A DNA stretch of 64,000 bases from CAWECB01 sp963807465 (GCA_963807465.1 CAWECB010000003.1:248001-312000), one strand, 5' to 3'; shown: positions 46,006 through 55,381, counted from the stretch's first letter. Numbers and translations: made by a program. Notes: a model not told the origin generated them from the letters alone.

Positions 46006-46067
46006 TGCCCCTTTGTCATTCTGTTTTGCCACATATGGGCAAAGCAGAGTGACAAGACATTTGGGCA
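46006..46067 (+). promoter_or_regulatory. Leader hairpin 2 upstream of the S-layer-like gene
   Basis: TTGTCATTCTGTTTTGCC pairs with GGCAAAGCAGAGTGACAA through G-U pairs; an outer TGCCC/GGGCA pair extends it. It ends about 66 bases before the ATG. The 45827-46133 gap also holds a weaker ATTCTCTCTCCG hairpin at about 45838-45868. Confidence 0.65.
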
Positions 46068-46133
46068 ATAAGACGAATATATAAGGTCGACAAACGACGT
46101 TATTATAAAGGTTAAAAGAAAAATAATACAAAA

Positions 46134-49100
46134 ATGAGTACAAAAAAAATTGGTATTATAGCTGGTAGCATAGTTTTTGCTCTATCAGTAGTAGTATCTC
46201 CGGCTTTTGCCGCTTGCTCATTGACTAACCTAAGCGGTTGCGACAACACAGGCCTTATGGCTTTGATTGCGCAAATGCTTGCAGGATCGTCAACAGGCAC
46301 GACAACAGGAGGTGCAGCTATTACGGGCATACCCGCTGGATTCACATTCACAACGAATCTAAAGATGGGTTCAACAAGCACAGCTGTAAAATACCTTCAA
46401 ATTCTCTTAAATTCTGATTCGGCCACTTCCATCGGGAACGCTGGAAAGGAAACAACTTACTTCGGTGCAATGACAAAGGCCGCAGTAGTAAAGTTCCAGA
46501 ACAAGTACGCTTCCACCGTTTTGACTCCTTATGGCTTAACAGCCGGAACAGGTGTCTTCGGTGTAGCTTCAAGGACCAAGGCTAATGCTTTGATCGCTTC
46601 TGGAATGACAGGAACAGGCACAGGCACAGGAACTGGCACTGGAACAGGCACAGGAACTGTTGTAACAACAGGAACCTTCACAGTAGGCTTATCTACTGAC
46701 AATCCGGTCGCACAGACATTGGTGCAGGGACAGGCTACAGCCGACTTGGCCAACTACACATTCAGCAACGGAACATCTACAGCTATCAATGTTACGGGAG
46801 TAACATTGAACAGGATCGGTGTTTCAGCTGATTCAGTATTGGACAACGTTTACTTGTTCAATGGTACAACAAGATTGACTGATGCTGCTTCGGTATCGTC
46901 AGGCGCAATCACTTTCAACAATACTAACGGTTTGTTCACAATTCCCGCTAATTCGACAGTGGAAGTTTCTGCCTTGGCCGACATCAATGCTTTAGCACAA
47001 GGCCAGACAGTAGGCGTATCTTTGGCAGCCGTTACAACTAACGCTACCGGAGTTACATTGACTTCAACATTGCCGATTGCAGGAAACGTATCGACAATCG
47101 CCGCAGCTAACTTAGCAACAGTAACCGTTGCTGGCGGATCAATATTACCGACACCGGGAGGAGCCGCTACCCCAACCGACCCGATAACTGGAGTCAGGGT
47201 TTGGGAAGCATTATTCCAGGTGAACAACAGGAATGTTGAGATGACAAGATTAGCTTTGAAGCAGATCAATTCGATTTCTTCGAAGGATATCGGCAACTTC
47301 CAGTTGCAGATTGACGGAACCACAGTGGCAACCGTTGCTTCTCTTGACGCCAACAACTACGTAACTTTCACCTTTGACAAGGTTTTGACAACAGGTGCAA
47401 GGGACATCAAAGTTTTGGCTGACGTCACGGGCGGTTCTTCAAGGAACATCCAGTTCTCCGTGCAGAACGCTTCAGACGTAACTGTTAAGGACACACAGTA
47501 TGGCGTTAACGCCAGGGTTGCTGCTCCTATAACAGCCGGCGCTCTCTTAGTTAACGGAGGACAGTTCACAATCACAACTGACAACGGTCCATTACCGATT
47601 ACAATTGCCAACAATTCTTCAAACGTTTTAATCGGCAGATTCATCGTTACAGCCAGGGGTGAGGCCATCAAGGTTCAGCAATTAAATGCATCGGTTACCG
47701 CAACTGCCGGTGGCGCTGCTTGGGTGGGTGGAACTACCGTAAAATTGAGGAACGGTAAGATAATGATTAACGGAGCTCAAGGCGGAAGCACGACTGATTT
47801 AGCTGCTAATACCGTAGCTGGAACACCTTACTCTATTAACTACACATTCCAACCCGGAGTAGCTACTCCAGTTGAGATTTACGCTGACATCTTCAATAAC
47901 GGTACAGACAGAGCATTTGTAGCAACAGACAGCATATCGGCCAATTTAGTGGCAGATGCTGCTTCAGAGGCCACTCCTCAGATATCATTGACACCGTTTA
48001 ACTTCCCGAATACAAGTCAGGTAGCAAGCTTGACGCCGAGCACAATTGTCATAGCCACTGCTGGCGGAACAGTATCTTCAACTTCCAACTATGGATTACA
48101 GAACACTGTTCTCCCTCAGACAGCTTACAAGCTGGGTTCATGGACAATATCAGCCGGTACAGCTGAGAACATCAACGTCAACAACCTGCACTTTACATTC
48201 ACTCCCACTTCAGCATACGGCAACACTTGTGCGGCCGGAGGCTTTGGTGCTTCTATGGGTTCAGGTTATGCTGGTGCTAATGGTGGTATTCAATGTAATC
48301 CTACATTCACAATAGGCACATTGGGAACAGTTTACGCTCAGTACAGCATTGCCAGTGGAAGCAATTCGTCTACCTCGACAATGACAACCATAACGGGCAA
48401 CACAGACTTCCCGATCAGTGCGACTTTAGGTGCAACTCAGTCAATGACTGTTAATTTGTACGCCAACATTTCTGCCAGCAACGGAGGAGCCACTAACGGC
48501 GGCATCGTAGCCGTAGGCGACACCATGCAGGCTTCATTGAGAGTTGACGGTACAGGATCACAGTCAGGATCACTGACTTACTTGCCCGGACCGACAAATG
48601 CCACCGTAACTCCTGGTCAGGTTATCACTGCTCAGGCTGGATCGTTGGTTATAACAAGAGACGCTTCTACTCCTAATGCCACATTAGTGACTGCAGGAAA
48701 CACAGTAACAAGTGTTGCTTACAAGTTCTCTGCCAACAACGATGCCTACACAATCGTACAGTTAGGAGTTGATATTCCTGGTGGCGGAGTAGGTGCAGTA
48801 TCGCAGGTTAACTTGATGAACGGCAGTACAGTCGTCCAGTCAAGGCCCGCTGCTGCAACCGTAGTCTTCACAGGATTCACAACACCGATTACAGTTAGCG
48901 CCGGCCAGACTCAGGTTTTGACAGTACAGTTGGTATTAGGTAGCGTCGGTGCTGGAGCCGGTGCAACAGGATCCGAAGTAACGACATCGTTTGACAACAA
49001 TTCATTAATCGTAAGACCTGCCTCAACTGGTACTAGTATCACAGTTGCAAGTCCCAAGGTAAATGTGGCCGGTGCCGCAGCTGGAAACAAGATCTACGCA

Positions 49101-50081
49101 TACCAGACAACTCCGACAATCACCTTGACATCATTGCCTTCTGGACAATTGACTACTGGAACTGACACGATTGCCAAGTTCACTATTCAGTCAAACGGCA
49201 CGGGTACGATTGCTTGGAAGAAGATAGTATTCAACGTATCTAAGCAGATTGCTGCTAACAACGGAACTATTACCGGTGCTCAACTATGGAATGCAAATTC
49301 CAACACGCTGATCAACGGCACAGCCGTATTCGGTGGTGCTGCCATTCAGGTTGCTGGCACAAACGGTAATGGAACTATAACCTTCTACCCGACTAACGAG
49401 GAAGAGATCTCTGGAAGCAGAACATATGCTTTGACAGTAACTGTCGGTGGAACTGTAGCCGTGAACGACTCTGTTAACACAAGTATAGCTACCACATCAG
49501 GATACTACGGATCTAACACGTTTAATAACGCAACAGGTGTTGTAGCTTACTATGATGTAGCTGGTACTGGATTGGTAGCTGCTAACGATGTAAGGTATGT
49601 AGCTGCAGATCAGTACACAGTTGGAACAGTAACATACGGAGGCGCTGGTCCCGCAAGTGCTGCAACTGTAGTGTTGAGCAACTTTATCAATAGCAGTGCT
49701 CTTACAACAACTACATGTACATACACCGCTGCTGGCACTACATGGGCTTGTACTGGAGGATTAGTAGTAACAGGATCTAGTGCAACAGGATTTACTGCGA
49801 CGAAGGGAACAGGTGAGGTGATAACTGTAACCACAATCGTTGGAGCTGTTGATACTAGTACTATGACTATTCCTGTAACAAGGACAGCCAATGGTTATAC
49901 AGCAGGTTCACCGGTCGTTGCTGGCAACTCAGATATTGGTTTGGCTATCGCTGGAACCAATACAGCAACCCTTGTTTGGTCAGATATGTCAGCTCAGAGC
50001 CACTCTGACGCTACACAAGACTGGACTAAGGATTACTTGGTACAGAGCTTACCGACAAATACTCAGAACTTAACTAGATAA
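46134..50081 (+). CDS. S-layer-like giant surface protein with peptidoglycan-binding-like domain
   Basis: The 1,315 residues start with a signal peptide (MSTKKIGIIAGSIVFALSVV..AFA-AC). Residues about 75-155 are a PG_binding_1-like domain (LKMGSTSTAVKYLQILLNSD, YFGAMTKAAVVKFQNKYAST, LTPYGLTAGTGVFG). A (TG)n stretch follows (159-175), then more than 1,100 residues of Ala/Thr/Val/Asn/Gly-rich beta-sandwich-like sequence with few charged residues. This is the composition of S-layer proteins. No C-terminal anchor helix is seen, so the N-terminal domain probably attaches it to the wall. The frame is intact. It follows the sigma/DUF5667 genes and has a structured leader; a strong terminator follows. 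Confidence 0.82.
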   Translation: MSTKKIGIIAGSIVFALSVVVSPAFAACSLTNLSGCDNTGLMALIAQMLAGSSTGTTTGGAAITGIPAGFTFTTNLKMGSTSTAVKYLQILLNSDSATSIGNAGKETTYFGAMTKAAVVKFQNKYASTVLTPYGLTAGTGVFGVASRTKANALIASGMTGTGTGTGTGTGTGTGTVVTTGTFTVGLSTDNPVAQTLVQGQATADLANYTFSNGTSTAINVTGVTLNRIGVSADSVLDNVYLFNGTTRLTDAASVSSGAITFNNTNGLFTIPANSTVEVSALADINALAQGQTVGVSLAAVTTNATGVTLTSTLPIAGNVSTIAAANLATVTVAGGSILPTPGGAATPTDPITGVRVWEALFQVNNRNVEMTRLALKQINSISSKDIGNFQLQIDGTTVATVASLDANNYVTFTFDKVLTTGARDIKVLADVTGGSSRNIQFSVQNASDVTVKDTQYGVNARVAAPITAGALLVNGGQFTITTDNGPLPITIANNSSNVLIGRFIVTARGEAIKVQQLNASVTATAGGAAWVGGTTVKLRNGKIMINGAQGGSTTDLAANTVAGTPYSINYTFQPGVATPVEIYADIFNNGTDRAFVATDSISANLVADAASEATPQISLTPFNFPNTSQVASLTPSTIVIATAGGTVSSTSNYGLQNTVLPQTAYKLGSWTISAGTAENINVNNLHFTFTPTSAYGNTCAAGGFGASMGSGYAGANGGIQCNPTFTIGTLGTVYAQYSIASGSNSSTSTMTTITGNTDFPISATLGATQSMTVNLYANISASNGGATNGGIVAVGDTMQASLRVDGTGSQSGSLTYLPGPTNATVTPGQVITAQAGSLVITRDASTPNATLVTAGNTVTSVAYKFSANNDAYTIVQLGVDIPGGGVGAVSQVNLMNGSTVVQSRPAAATVVFTGFTTPITVSAGQTQVLTVQLVLGSVGAGAGATGSEVTTSFDNNSLIVRPASTGTSITVASPKVNVAGAAAGNKIYAYQTTPTITLTSLPSGQLTTGTDTIAKFTIQSNGTGTIAWKKIVFNVSKQIAANNGTITGAQLWNANSNTLINGTAVFGGAAIQVAGTNGNGTITFYPTNEEEISGSRTYALTVTVGGTVAVNDSVNTSIATTSGYYGSNTFNNATGVVAYYDVAGTGLVAANDVRYVAADQYTVGTVTYGGAGPASAATVVLSNFINSSALTTTTCTYTAAGTTWACTGGLVVTGSSATGFTATKGTGEVITVTTIVGAVDTSTMTIPVTRTANGYTAGSPVVAGNSDIGLAIAGTNTATLVWSDMSAQSHSDATQDWTKDYLVQSLPTNTQNLTR

Positions 50082-50125
50082 GTTAGAGTATAGTCTCGAA
50101 GTTTCCCGATAGCTAAGAATCGGAA

Positions 50126-50155
50126 AGACACGCTCTTGTGAGGCGTGTCTTTTTT
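50126..50155 (+). terminator. Terminator after the S-layer-like gene
   Basis: AGACACGC, nine-base loop, GCGTGTCT, TTTTT: a strong intrinsic terminator. Confidence 0.9.
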
Positions 50156-50182
50156 GTTTTTAATACAAAATATAAATTTCAC

Positions 50183-50210
50183 TTGACACAGGATTTATTC
50201 GATATAGAAT
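50183..50210 (+). promoter_or_regulatory. Promoter (TTGACA-N16-TAGAAT) of the gene at 50263
   Basis: TTGACA at 50183-50188 and TAGAAT at 50205-50210. The leader is about 45 bases. Confidence 0.7.
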
Positions 50211-50262
50211 TAATATATAGATTGCAAATAATTTTTTATTGATAATTTTTTGATTACAATAT

Positions 50263-50640
50263 ATGAATAGCAAAAATTTAGTAACTATTTTAATCTGTTT
50301 AGCAATAATCGCCTTGGCGATAGCGGCCAGTATTTATTTTCAGACAAGGACGCAGTCCCAGAATAATTATTCGGTCGTCTATCTGACCACCGGCGAAGCC
50401 TATGTTGGAAAGCTTTCTTCTTTTCCGAGACTGAATCTGACAGACGCCTATCTCATTCAGATGGTTAAAGATTCGACGGATTCCACGAAGTCTAGTTTCC
50501 AATTAGCCCCGTTATCGCAGACCATCTGGTCGCCCAAGGTACTCTATTTGAATCCAGAACATATTGTTTTCTCCGGTCCGATCAGCGATTCAAGCCAAGT
50601 TGTCCAAACAATCAAGAGCGGAACCTCCGCACCAAAGTAG
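50263..50640 (+). CDS. Single-pass membrane protein, unknown function
   Basis: The 125 residues begin with a membrane helix (LVTILICLAIIALAIAASIYF) and have a C-terminal domain of about 90 residues (YSVVYLTTGEAYVGKLSSFP, LTDAYLIQMVKDS, VLYLNPEHIVFSG). The beta-rich outer part may be a small binding domain. No family recognised. It has its own promoter and terminator; the stop codon lies inside the terminator stem. Confidence 0.72.
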   Translation: MNSKNLVTILICLAIIALAIAASIYFQTRTQSQNNYSVVYLTTGEAYVGKLSSFPRLNLTDAYLIQMVKDSTDSTKSSFQLAPLSQTIWSPKVLYLNPEHIVFSGPISDSSQVVQTIKSGTSAPK

Positions 50641-50656
50641 CGATACTTTGGTTTTT
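50632..50656 (+). terminator. Terminator overlapping the 50263 stop codon
   Basis: CCAAAGTA, GCGA loop, TACTTTGG, then TTTTTT; the TAG stop is within the stem. Confidence 0.85.
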
Positions 50657-50743
50657 TAATGAAAAAGACAAAGGTCGATATTATTGTCTGTTAATCATAA
50701 CAGGCAATAATCAATTACAAATCTAATTAAAATAAAAAATAAA

Positions 50744-51976
50744 ATGAACAAACTTAGAATATTAGGAATCTTAACTTTGGCCGTTGCTTTCGGTTTTGCC
50801 GGAGTCGCCAGTGCGACGCTAACGCTGGACCAAGCGAGCGTTATTGGTACCGGTAACGTGACCATAGACGGCATAACTACTTCAAACTATGCAATCGGAC
50901 CTACGACCACAACGGGTACGATTACAATCGGCGGCACAGCCCAGACGGGAGCAGTTAAATTAGGTGATTCAACGGGTGCTTTAGCTTTGAGCCTAGGCAC
51001 TGGTGCGACGGGTGCCAAAACTATCCATATCGGTGATGCTGCAACGACTAATGTTATTACTATTGGTGGCGGAGCCGGAACAGTGGCAATCAATAGCGGT
51101 ACCTGGGGTGTCTCTACTACCGGAGCAATGACGGGTATCACTGGTCTCACAATGACCGGAGCGGCAGTAACAGATGGAATTGATTTAACGGGAGCCGTTA
51201 TGACTCATGGGATAGCTAACACCTTATTCCGCATCGGAACCTATGGAACTCCACAGGTACTTCCAACGTTAACAGACAATTATATTCCGCTACAGGTCAG
51301 TCTTCAATCAGTAAACAATCCAACAGGAGGGGTGCAAAGTTTAATCGGAGGTTATTTTAGGGTTGCGAATGCAACCAATAACCAGGCCAATCTTCAGCTT
51401 GTCGGTGTTGCACCAAGAGTATCAATGGTAAAGAATGTTAACGATGCTTACGGAACTCAAAGTCATTTAGTAATAGGTGCTGGTGCAGTATCTCCGATAG
51501 GAGGCAATTTGACAGCCATATCTGGTAAAACAACTGTTATGGACAATGTTGCAACCGGAGCAGTTACTGCTGGTTTATTTACTCTCCAGGCGGGGGCCGA
51601 TGGCGCACCTACATCTGTTACACCTGTCAATGCAAATGTATTATGGGCTGAGGTTACTCAAGATGCACACGTAGGAAGTATATTTCTAGGTAATGCCGAT
51701 CCTAGCGATGGAAGTAGTGCCGCAAGAGGACTTACGCTTGCTGGTCCAATAGCCACAGGCATTGATATGCATGGTGTGAATGGTATGACAACGGATATCG
51801 TTCTTTCAAGCGGAACCGTTATTAAAACTGGCGCTGCAACTCCTATTGGTGGCGGTGCTTGTCCTACGGGAAGTTTATACGTGAGAAAGGATGGGGCTGA
51901 TATTGGTCATTTATTATATCTTTGCGTAGGTACAGCTTGGGAAAGATTAACCTTAACCGGAAATGCGGCAGACTAG
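50744..51976 (+). CDS. Secreted beta-structured, fibre-like surface protein
   Basis: The signal peptide is MNKLRILGILTLAVAFGFAG..ASA-TL. The mature part starts with short repeats rich in Gly, Thr, Ile and Ala (TGTITIGGTAQTGAVKLGD, TIHIGDAATTNVITIGGG) that resemble trimeric phage tail-fibre or beta-helix segments. The C-terminal 100 residues contain two Cys and a GSLYVRKDGADIG motif, similar to fibre-tip domains. The 410 residues are in one frame. An adhesive appendage is a reasonable guess, not shown. Confidence 0.65.
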   Translation: MNKLRILGILTLAVAFGFAGVASATLTLDQASVIGTGNVTIDGITTSNYAIGPTTTTGTITIGGTAQTGAVKLGDSTGALALSLGTGATGAKTIHIGDAATTNVITIGGGAGTVAINSGTWGVSTTGAMTGITGLTMTGAAVTDGIDLTGAVMTHGIANTLFRIGTYGTPQVLPTLTDNYIPLQVSLQSVNNPTGGVQSLIGGYFRVANATNNQANLQLVGVAPRVSMVKNVNDAYGTQSHLVIGAGAVSPIGGNLTAISGKTTVMDNVATGAVTAGLFTLQAGADGAPTSVTPVNANVLWAEVTQDAHVGSIFLGNADPSDGSSAARGLTLAGPIATGIDMHGVNGMTTDIVLSSGTVIKTGAATPIGGGACPTGSLYVRKDGADIGHLLYLCVGTAWERLTLTGNAAD

Positions 51977-52089
51977 GTTAGCGGTGATTAAAATTCAGAG
52001 GGCATAGGTTTGGCTTATATGTTTTTATAATCAATAAAGTCGACAGACCTTCTGCCCGAGAATTTATTAAAAACTTTTAGAAACAAAGA

Positions 52090-52902
52090 ATGATTAAAAA
52101 CAATATTAAATTAGCTGTCACGACTGTCGCTGTCTTAATTACTGTGATTATTTCCGGTGGGGCTGTAAATGCTGTTGTTGCGAACGTTTTGAATTTTAAT
52201 GCCGATACGACACTTACAATCAATTCAAACAATTATACAATATTGAATGGTTCGATGGCTACGACAATGGCGGTTGGAGCAACAACTTTAACGGTTACTG
52301 TCCCGGATTCTCAAACGTTTACCCTTGTTTCGCCCACTGGATATTCTTTGAGCGGTAACGGGGGCGTTGCTGAGTCATGTTCGGCGACCCATGCGAGCGT
52401 TTTAACAATTACCGGGCCAGATACGTTAGTTATCACTTTTGATCCAAATCCAGTGTCTTGTATTTCTCCAGCACAAGTAGTCGCACCGGCACCGCCTGTA
52501 ATAGGCAGTGGTGGCGGGGGTGGCGGGGGTCAGGCAGTTACCACACCTTCCACTCAGCAATCTTCTCAAAACAGTAGCGTGACAACTGGAAGCAATACTG
52601 GTACGTCAGCTCAGCCACAAGTGGATCAGTTAATAGCTAGTACCACTCTCGGGAGTACGGGAGATAGCGTAAAGTCATTGCAGCAGCATTTAAAAGACTT
52701 GGGGTTTTTCCCAAAAACCACCAACGTAACTGGCTACTACGGACCAGTAACGCAGAATGCGGTCAAAAAGTATCAGGCCAGCTTGCAAACTTCTAGCAGC
52801 TTGACTCTGGGCCCGATTACCATCAGCAAGCCATTGAGTCAAATGTCTACTAGTGAACTTATGACTGTCCTTGTAAATCTTCTGGCGGCGCTGAAGAAAT
52901 AG
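52090..52902 (+). CDS. Secreted protein with peptidoglycan-binding-like domain
   Basis: The 270 residues have an N-terminal hydrophobic signal, a beta domain (about 30-135, with two Cys), a Gly/Ser/Thr-rich linker, and a PG_binding_1-like domain (TTLGSTGDSVKSLQQHLKDL, GYYGPVTQNAVKKYQASL). It ends with ISKPLSQMSTSELMTVLVNL, a C-terminal motif shared with the metalloprotease encoded next. It probably binds the cell wall and exposes the beta domain. Confidence 0.75.
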   Translation: MIKNNIKLAVTTVAVLITVIISGGAVNAVVANVLNFNADTTLTINSNNYTILNGSMATTMAVGATTLTVTVPDSQTFTLVSPTGYSLSGNGGVAESCSATHASVLTITGPDTLVITFDPNPVSCISPAQVVAPAPPVIGSGGGGGGGQAVTTPSTQQSSQNSSVTTGSNTGTSAQPQVDQLIASTTLGSTGDSVKSLQQHLKDLGFFPKTTNVTGYYGPVTQNAVKKYQASLQTSSSLTLGPITISKPLSQMSTSELMTVLVNLLAALKK

Positions 52903-52916
52903 AGGAAAAAGGGAGG

Positions 52917-52939
52917 GCGCGCTTTAGAGTGCGCTTTTT
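52917..52939 (+). terminator. Terminator after the 52090 gene
   Basis: GCGCGCT, TTAG loop, AGTGCGC, then TTTTT. Confidence 0.8.
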
Positions 52940-52985
52940 CTTTTTGTAACAAAAATAATTATTTTCCGTTGATATAGTATATGAT

Positions 52986-53013
52986 TTGTCTTTTTAAAAA
53001 ACTGTGATAGTAT
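52986..53013 (+). promoter_or_regulatory. Promoter of the metalloprotease gene
   Basis: TTGTCT at 52986-52991, 16-base spacer, TAGTAT at 53008-53013; the ATG at 53025 is 11 bases after. A GTG at 53004 lies within the promoter, so it is not the start. Confidence 0.6.
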
Positions 53014-53024
53014 TGAATAAAGAA

Positions 53025-54518
53025 ATGAAATTAAGGAACATCTTTTTTTATCTAATACTCTCCTCAGTCGTCTTCCTCTCGGCGCCGTCTTTCGCAAAGG
53101 CCGATAACCAGGGACAGATAAACACCTTTTTTGTCGACCAGTCCTTCAGCAGTTCGACCGTTTATAGCTTCCAAGTGTCGGCAACCTTGGAAAAGGTTTC
53201 GGGTAACGCATATATTTATGTCGACAACATCTGGTTCAACAATCTGACCGACGCGCAGAAGCAGTCGATTCTTTCGACCATCGATTCTCTTTCGACCGAA
53301 TTCACCAACAACATCTATCCGAACCTTACCAATATCTACGGCTCGGAATGGAATCCTTCGATCGCTCCTTCGGACAAGAGAGTAACCATGCTCTTCTATC
53401 CGATGAAGCCGGAGGCCAAAGGATATTTCAGGAATACCGACGAATACGAAAAGACAATAGTTCCTATGTCTAATCAGAGAGAGATGATATACTTGAATAC
53501 CGACGACCTGTCGAGCTCTCTATTGTATCCCGAGGTTTCCCATGAGTTCACTCATGTTATAGAATTCAACCAGAAAGAGAATCGGACCGGAACGCCGGAA
53601 GACGTATGGCTGAACGAGCTGCGGGCCGAATACTCTCCGACCCTGCTCGGGTACAGCGATCCTTCAAACCAGAACAGCTATCTAAAGCAGAGGATCAAAA
53701 CCTTCGTTAACAAGCCGTATGTTTCTTTGACTAACTGGACGAATGACGTTTCCGACTACGGGGTGGTTTCGATGTTCGGGCACTATCTGGTTGACCAGTA
53801 CGGAACAAAAGTACTCGTCGATTCTTTGAAATCAAACGATATCGGAATCGCGAGCATCAATGATGCCCTAAAGAAAGAGAGCCAGACAGACACTTTTGTC
53901 GATGTTTTCACTAATTGGGTGATAGCCTCTTACGTCAACGATTGTTCGGTAAGCACGAAGTATTGCTATGCCAACAAGAACTTGACGGATATGCACTTAA
54001 TTCCTTTCTCCAACCTAATCCCTTTTTCAGGAGACAGCACTCTTTCCATCGGACAGAGCCTTTCCGATTGGTCGGCTAATTGGCAGAAGTTCGGCGGGGC
54101 GGGGAAGGACCTGAAGCTTGATTTCGACGGCAAGAACCAAGATAATATCCGGGTCTTTTCGGTCGTTTGGGACTATTACGGCAAATATGAAGTCAAGGAA
54201 CTGAAGCTTGATGCGGACAAGAAAGGAGAATTGATCGTCAACAACCTCGGCATCGACAAAGCCTCAGTGCTTTTGATTCCGTTGGTTGAGAATGAAAGCG
54301 GGGCTGATTCTTCCACCCAGTATTCTTACAGCATTATGGCTTCGACTTCCACTTCTTCGGGTGCTACCGGCGATGTCACAAGTAATCAAGGGACAAGCAA
54401 CGTTTCGTTGCCGTTTTCAATAGACAAGCCATTAGACCAGATGAACAGGGAAGAGCTTATGACGGTTCTTTTGAAGGTCATCATATATTTATTGTCTCAA
54501 GGCAAGACGATATTTTAA
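53025..54518 (+). CDS. Secreted zinc metalloprotease-like protein with C-terminal sorting-like motif
   Basis: A signal peptide (MKLRNIFFYLILSSVVFLSA..FAKA-DN) precedes a catalytic region: HEFTH at 173-177 (VSHEFTHVIEFNQKENRTGT) and a downstream VWLNELRAEYS, the Glu ligand, resembling M30/M6-type gluzincins. The 497 residues end with a Ser/Thr-rich stretch and the motif DKPLDQMNREELMTVLLKV, nearly the same as the end of the preceding 52090 protein. It may process surface proteins of this organism or of a partner cell. The substrate is unknown. Confidence 0.78.
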   Translation: MKLRNIFFYLILSSVVFLSAPSFAKADNQGQINTFFVDQSFSSSTVYSFQVSATLEKVSGNAYIYVDNIWFNNLTDAQKQSILSTIDSLSTEFTNNIYPNLTNIYGSEWNPSIAPSDKRVTMLFYPMKPEAKGYFRNTDEYEKTIVPMSNQREMIYLNTDDLSSSLLYPEVSHEFTHVIEFNQKENRTGTPEDVWLNELRAEYSPTLLGYSDPSNQNSYLKQRIKTFVNKPYVSLTNWTNDVSDYGVVSMFGHYLVDQYGTKVLVDSLKSNDIGIASINDALKKESQTDTFVDVFTNWVIASYVNDCSVSTKYCYANKNLTDMHLIPFSNLIPFSGDSTLSIGQSLSDWSANWQKFGGAGKDLKLDFDGKNQDNIRVFSVVWDYYGKYEVKELKLDADKKGELIVNNLGIDKASVLLIPLVENESGADSSTQYSYSIMASTSTSSGATGDVTSNQGTSNVSLPFSIDKPLDQMNREELMTVLLKVIIYLLSQGKTIF

Positions 54519-54661
54519 ATAAGGTGATTTTCTTAATAACACTTGAAAGATAATAGGCGAGTAAATAGGCATAATTAAAGAAGCGAGGACAACCTTGACT
54601 TTTTTATTAAAGACTATACTATTAAGTTGCATAAAACCTTAGAAGGTTCTTTTAAATTTAT

Positions 54662-54708
54662 TCATGGCAGATGCTTCTCTTTTTAATAAAGGAAGGCACC
54701 TGCCATGA
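54662..54708 (+). promoter_or_regulatory. Leader hairpin before the 54734 gene
   Basis: TCATGGCAGATGC (54662-54674) and GCACCTGCCATGA (54696-54708) form 13-base arms with one mismatch, 21-base loop. A CATGATTATCATG palindrome at 54704-54716 overlaps it. The Shine-Dalgarno-like GGTGGAG follows. It could hide or expose the start region. Confidence 0.55.
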
Positions 54709-54733
54709 TTATCATGGTGGTGGAGAGTATCTT

Positions 54734-55342
54734 ATGTCGTTAAAAGTCAGAATTACAATGGTTATCGTCATTCTCATATGCCTAACCATAGGCATAGCAT
54801 CGGCGGCTAACCTCACGGCAGTGCCCTGGGACCATATGGCTCCAATGAGCCTCAAAGAGGCTTCGGAACATATCAATGTATCGCCTAAGAACAACGACGT
54901 TGTCCGGCAAATGATGGCCGGATACGTGAAGGTATCTCGAGACGGTATATCCGTCTTCGAATCCGGACAAATCCGACAATTGGTCGGCCGTCAGGACAAC
55001 AGAACCTTTGATATCTATTTCAATCTTTCCGCTGAGAATCAGACCCTATGGGATCGGAATATAACGACCTACAGGGCCATAGCTAGAAATGCGGATACCA
55101 AGATTACTTCCGATAAAATATTTCTATTTTTCTTTTATCGGGGGAATGATCTGGTTGGAGCTGGATGGAGCGGCGACACTAGAACATTATCGGTATATAT
55201 CGCGTCCGATTCTAGCGACGGAGGAAACGGAGGAAGTAGTGGAGGCGGCTCGAACAGCGGCGGAAGTAGCTCTGGAGGCGGAAGTAGCTCTGGAGGAGGC
55301 AGCAGCGGAGGGGACGGCCCAGCAGGAGGAGTCGGCGCATAG
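54734..55342 (+). CDS. Secreted Gly/Ser-tailed protein
   Basis: The ATG at 54734 follows GGTGGAG by nine bases. A signal peptide (KVRITMVIVILICLTIGIASA-AN) leads to about 130 residues with several N-x-S/T sequons (NLT, NVS, NRT, NLS, NQT, NIT), then a Gly/Ser tail (GGSSSGGGSSSGGG). The frequent sequons are typical of archaeal or other N-glycosylated proteins; whether they are used here is unknown. Codon use and ribosome-binding site differ from flanking genes. No family recognised. Confidence 0.65.
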   Translation: MSLKVRITMVIVILICLTIGIASAANLTAVPWDHMAPMSLKEASEHINVSPKNNDVVRQMMAGYVKVSRDGISVFESGQIRQLVGRQDNRTFDIYFNLSAENQTLWDRNITTYRAIARNADTKITSDKIFLFFFYRGNDLVGAGWSGDTRTLSVYIASDSSDGGNGGSSGGGSNSGGSSSGGGSSSGGGSSGGDGPAGGVGA

Positions 55343-55381
55343 AAATTTCCCCACCACTTATTTATTAATTACAACGAAGAC

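Noticed and set aside
53004..53024. GTG start at 53004 for the metalloprotease
   Set aside because: It would lie inside the -10 region; ATG 53025 starts a proper signal peptide.
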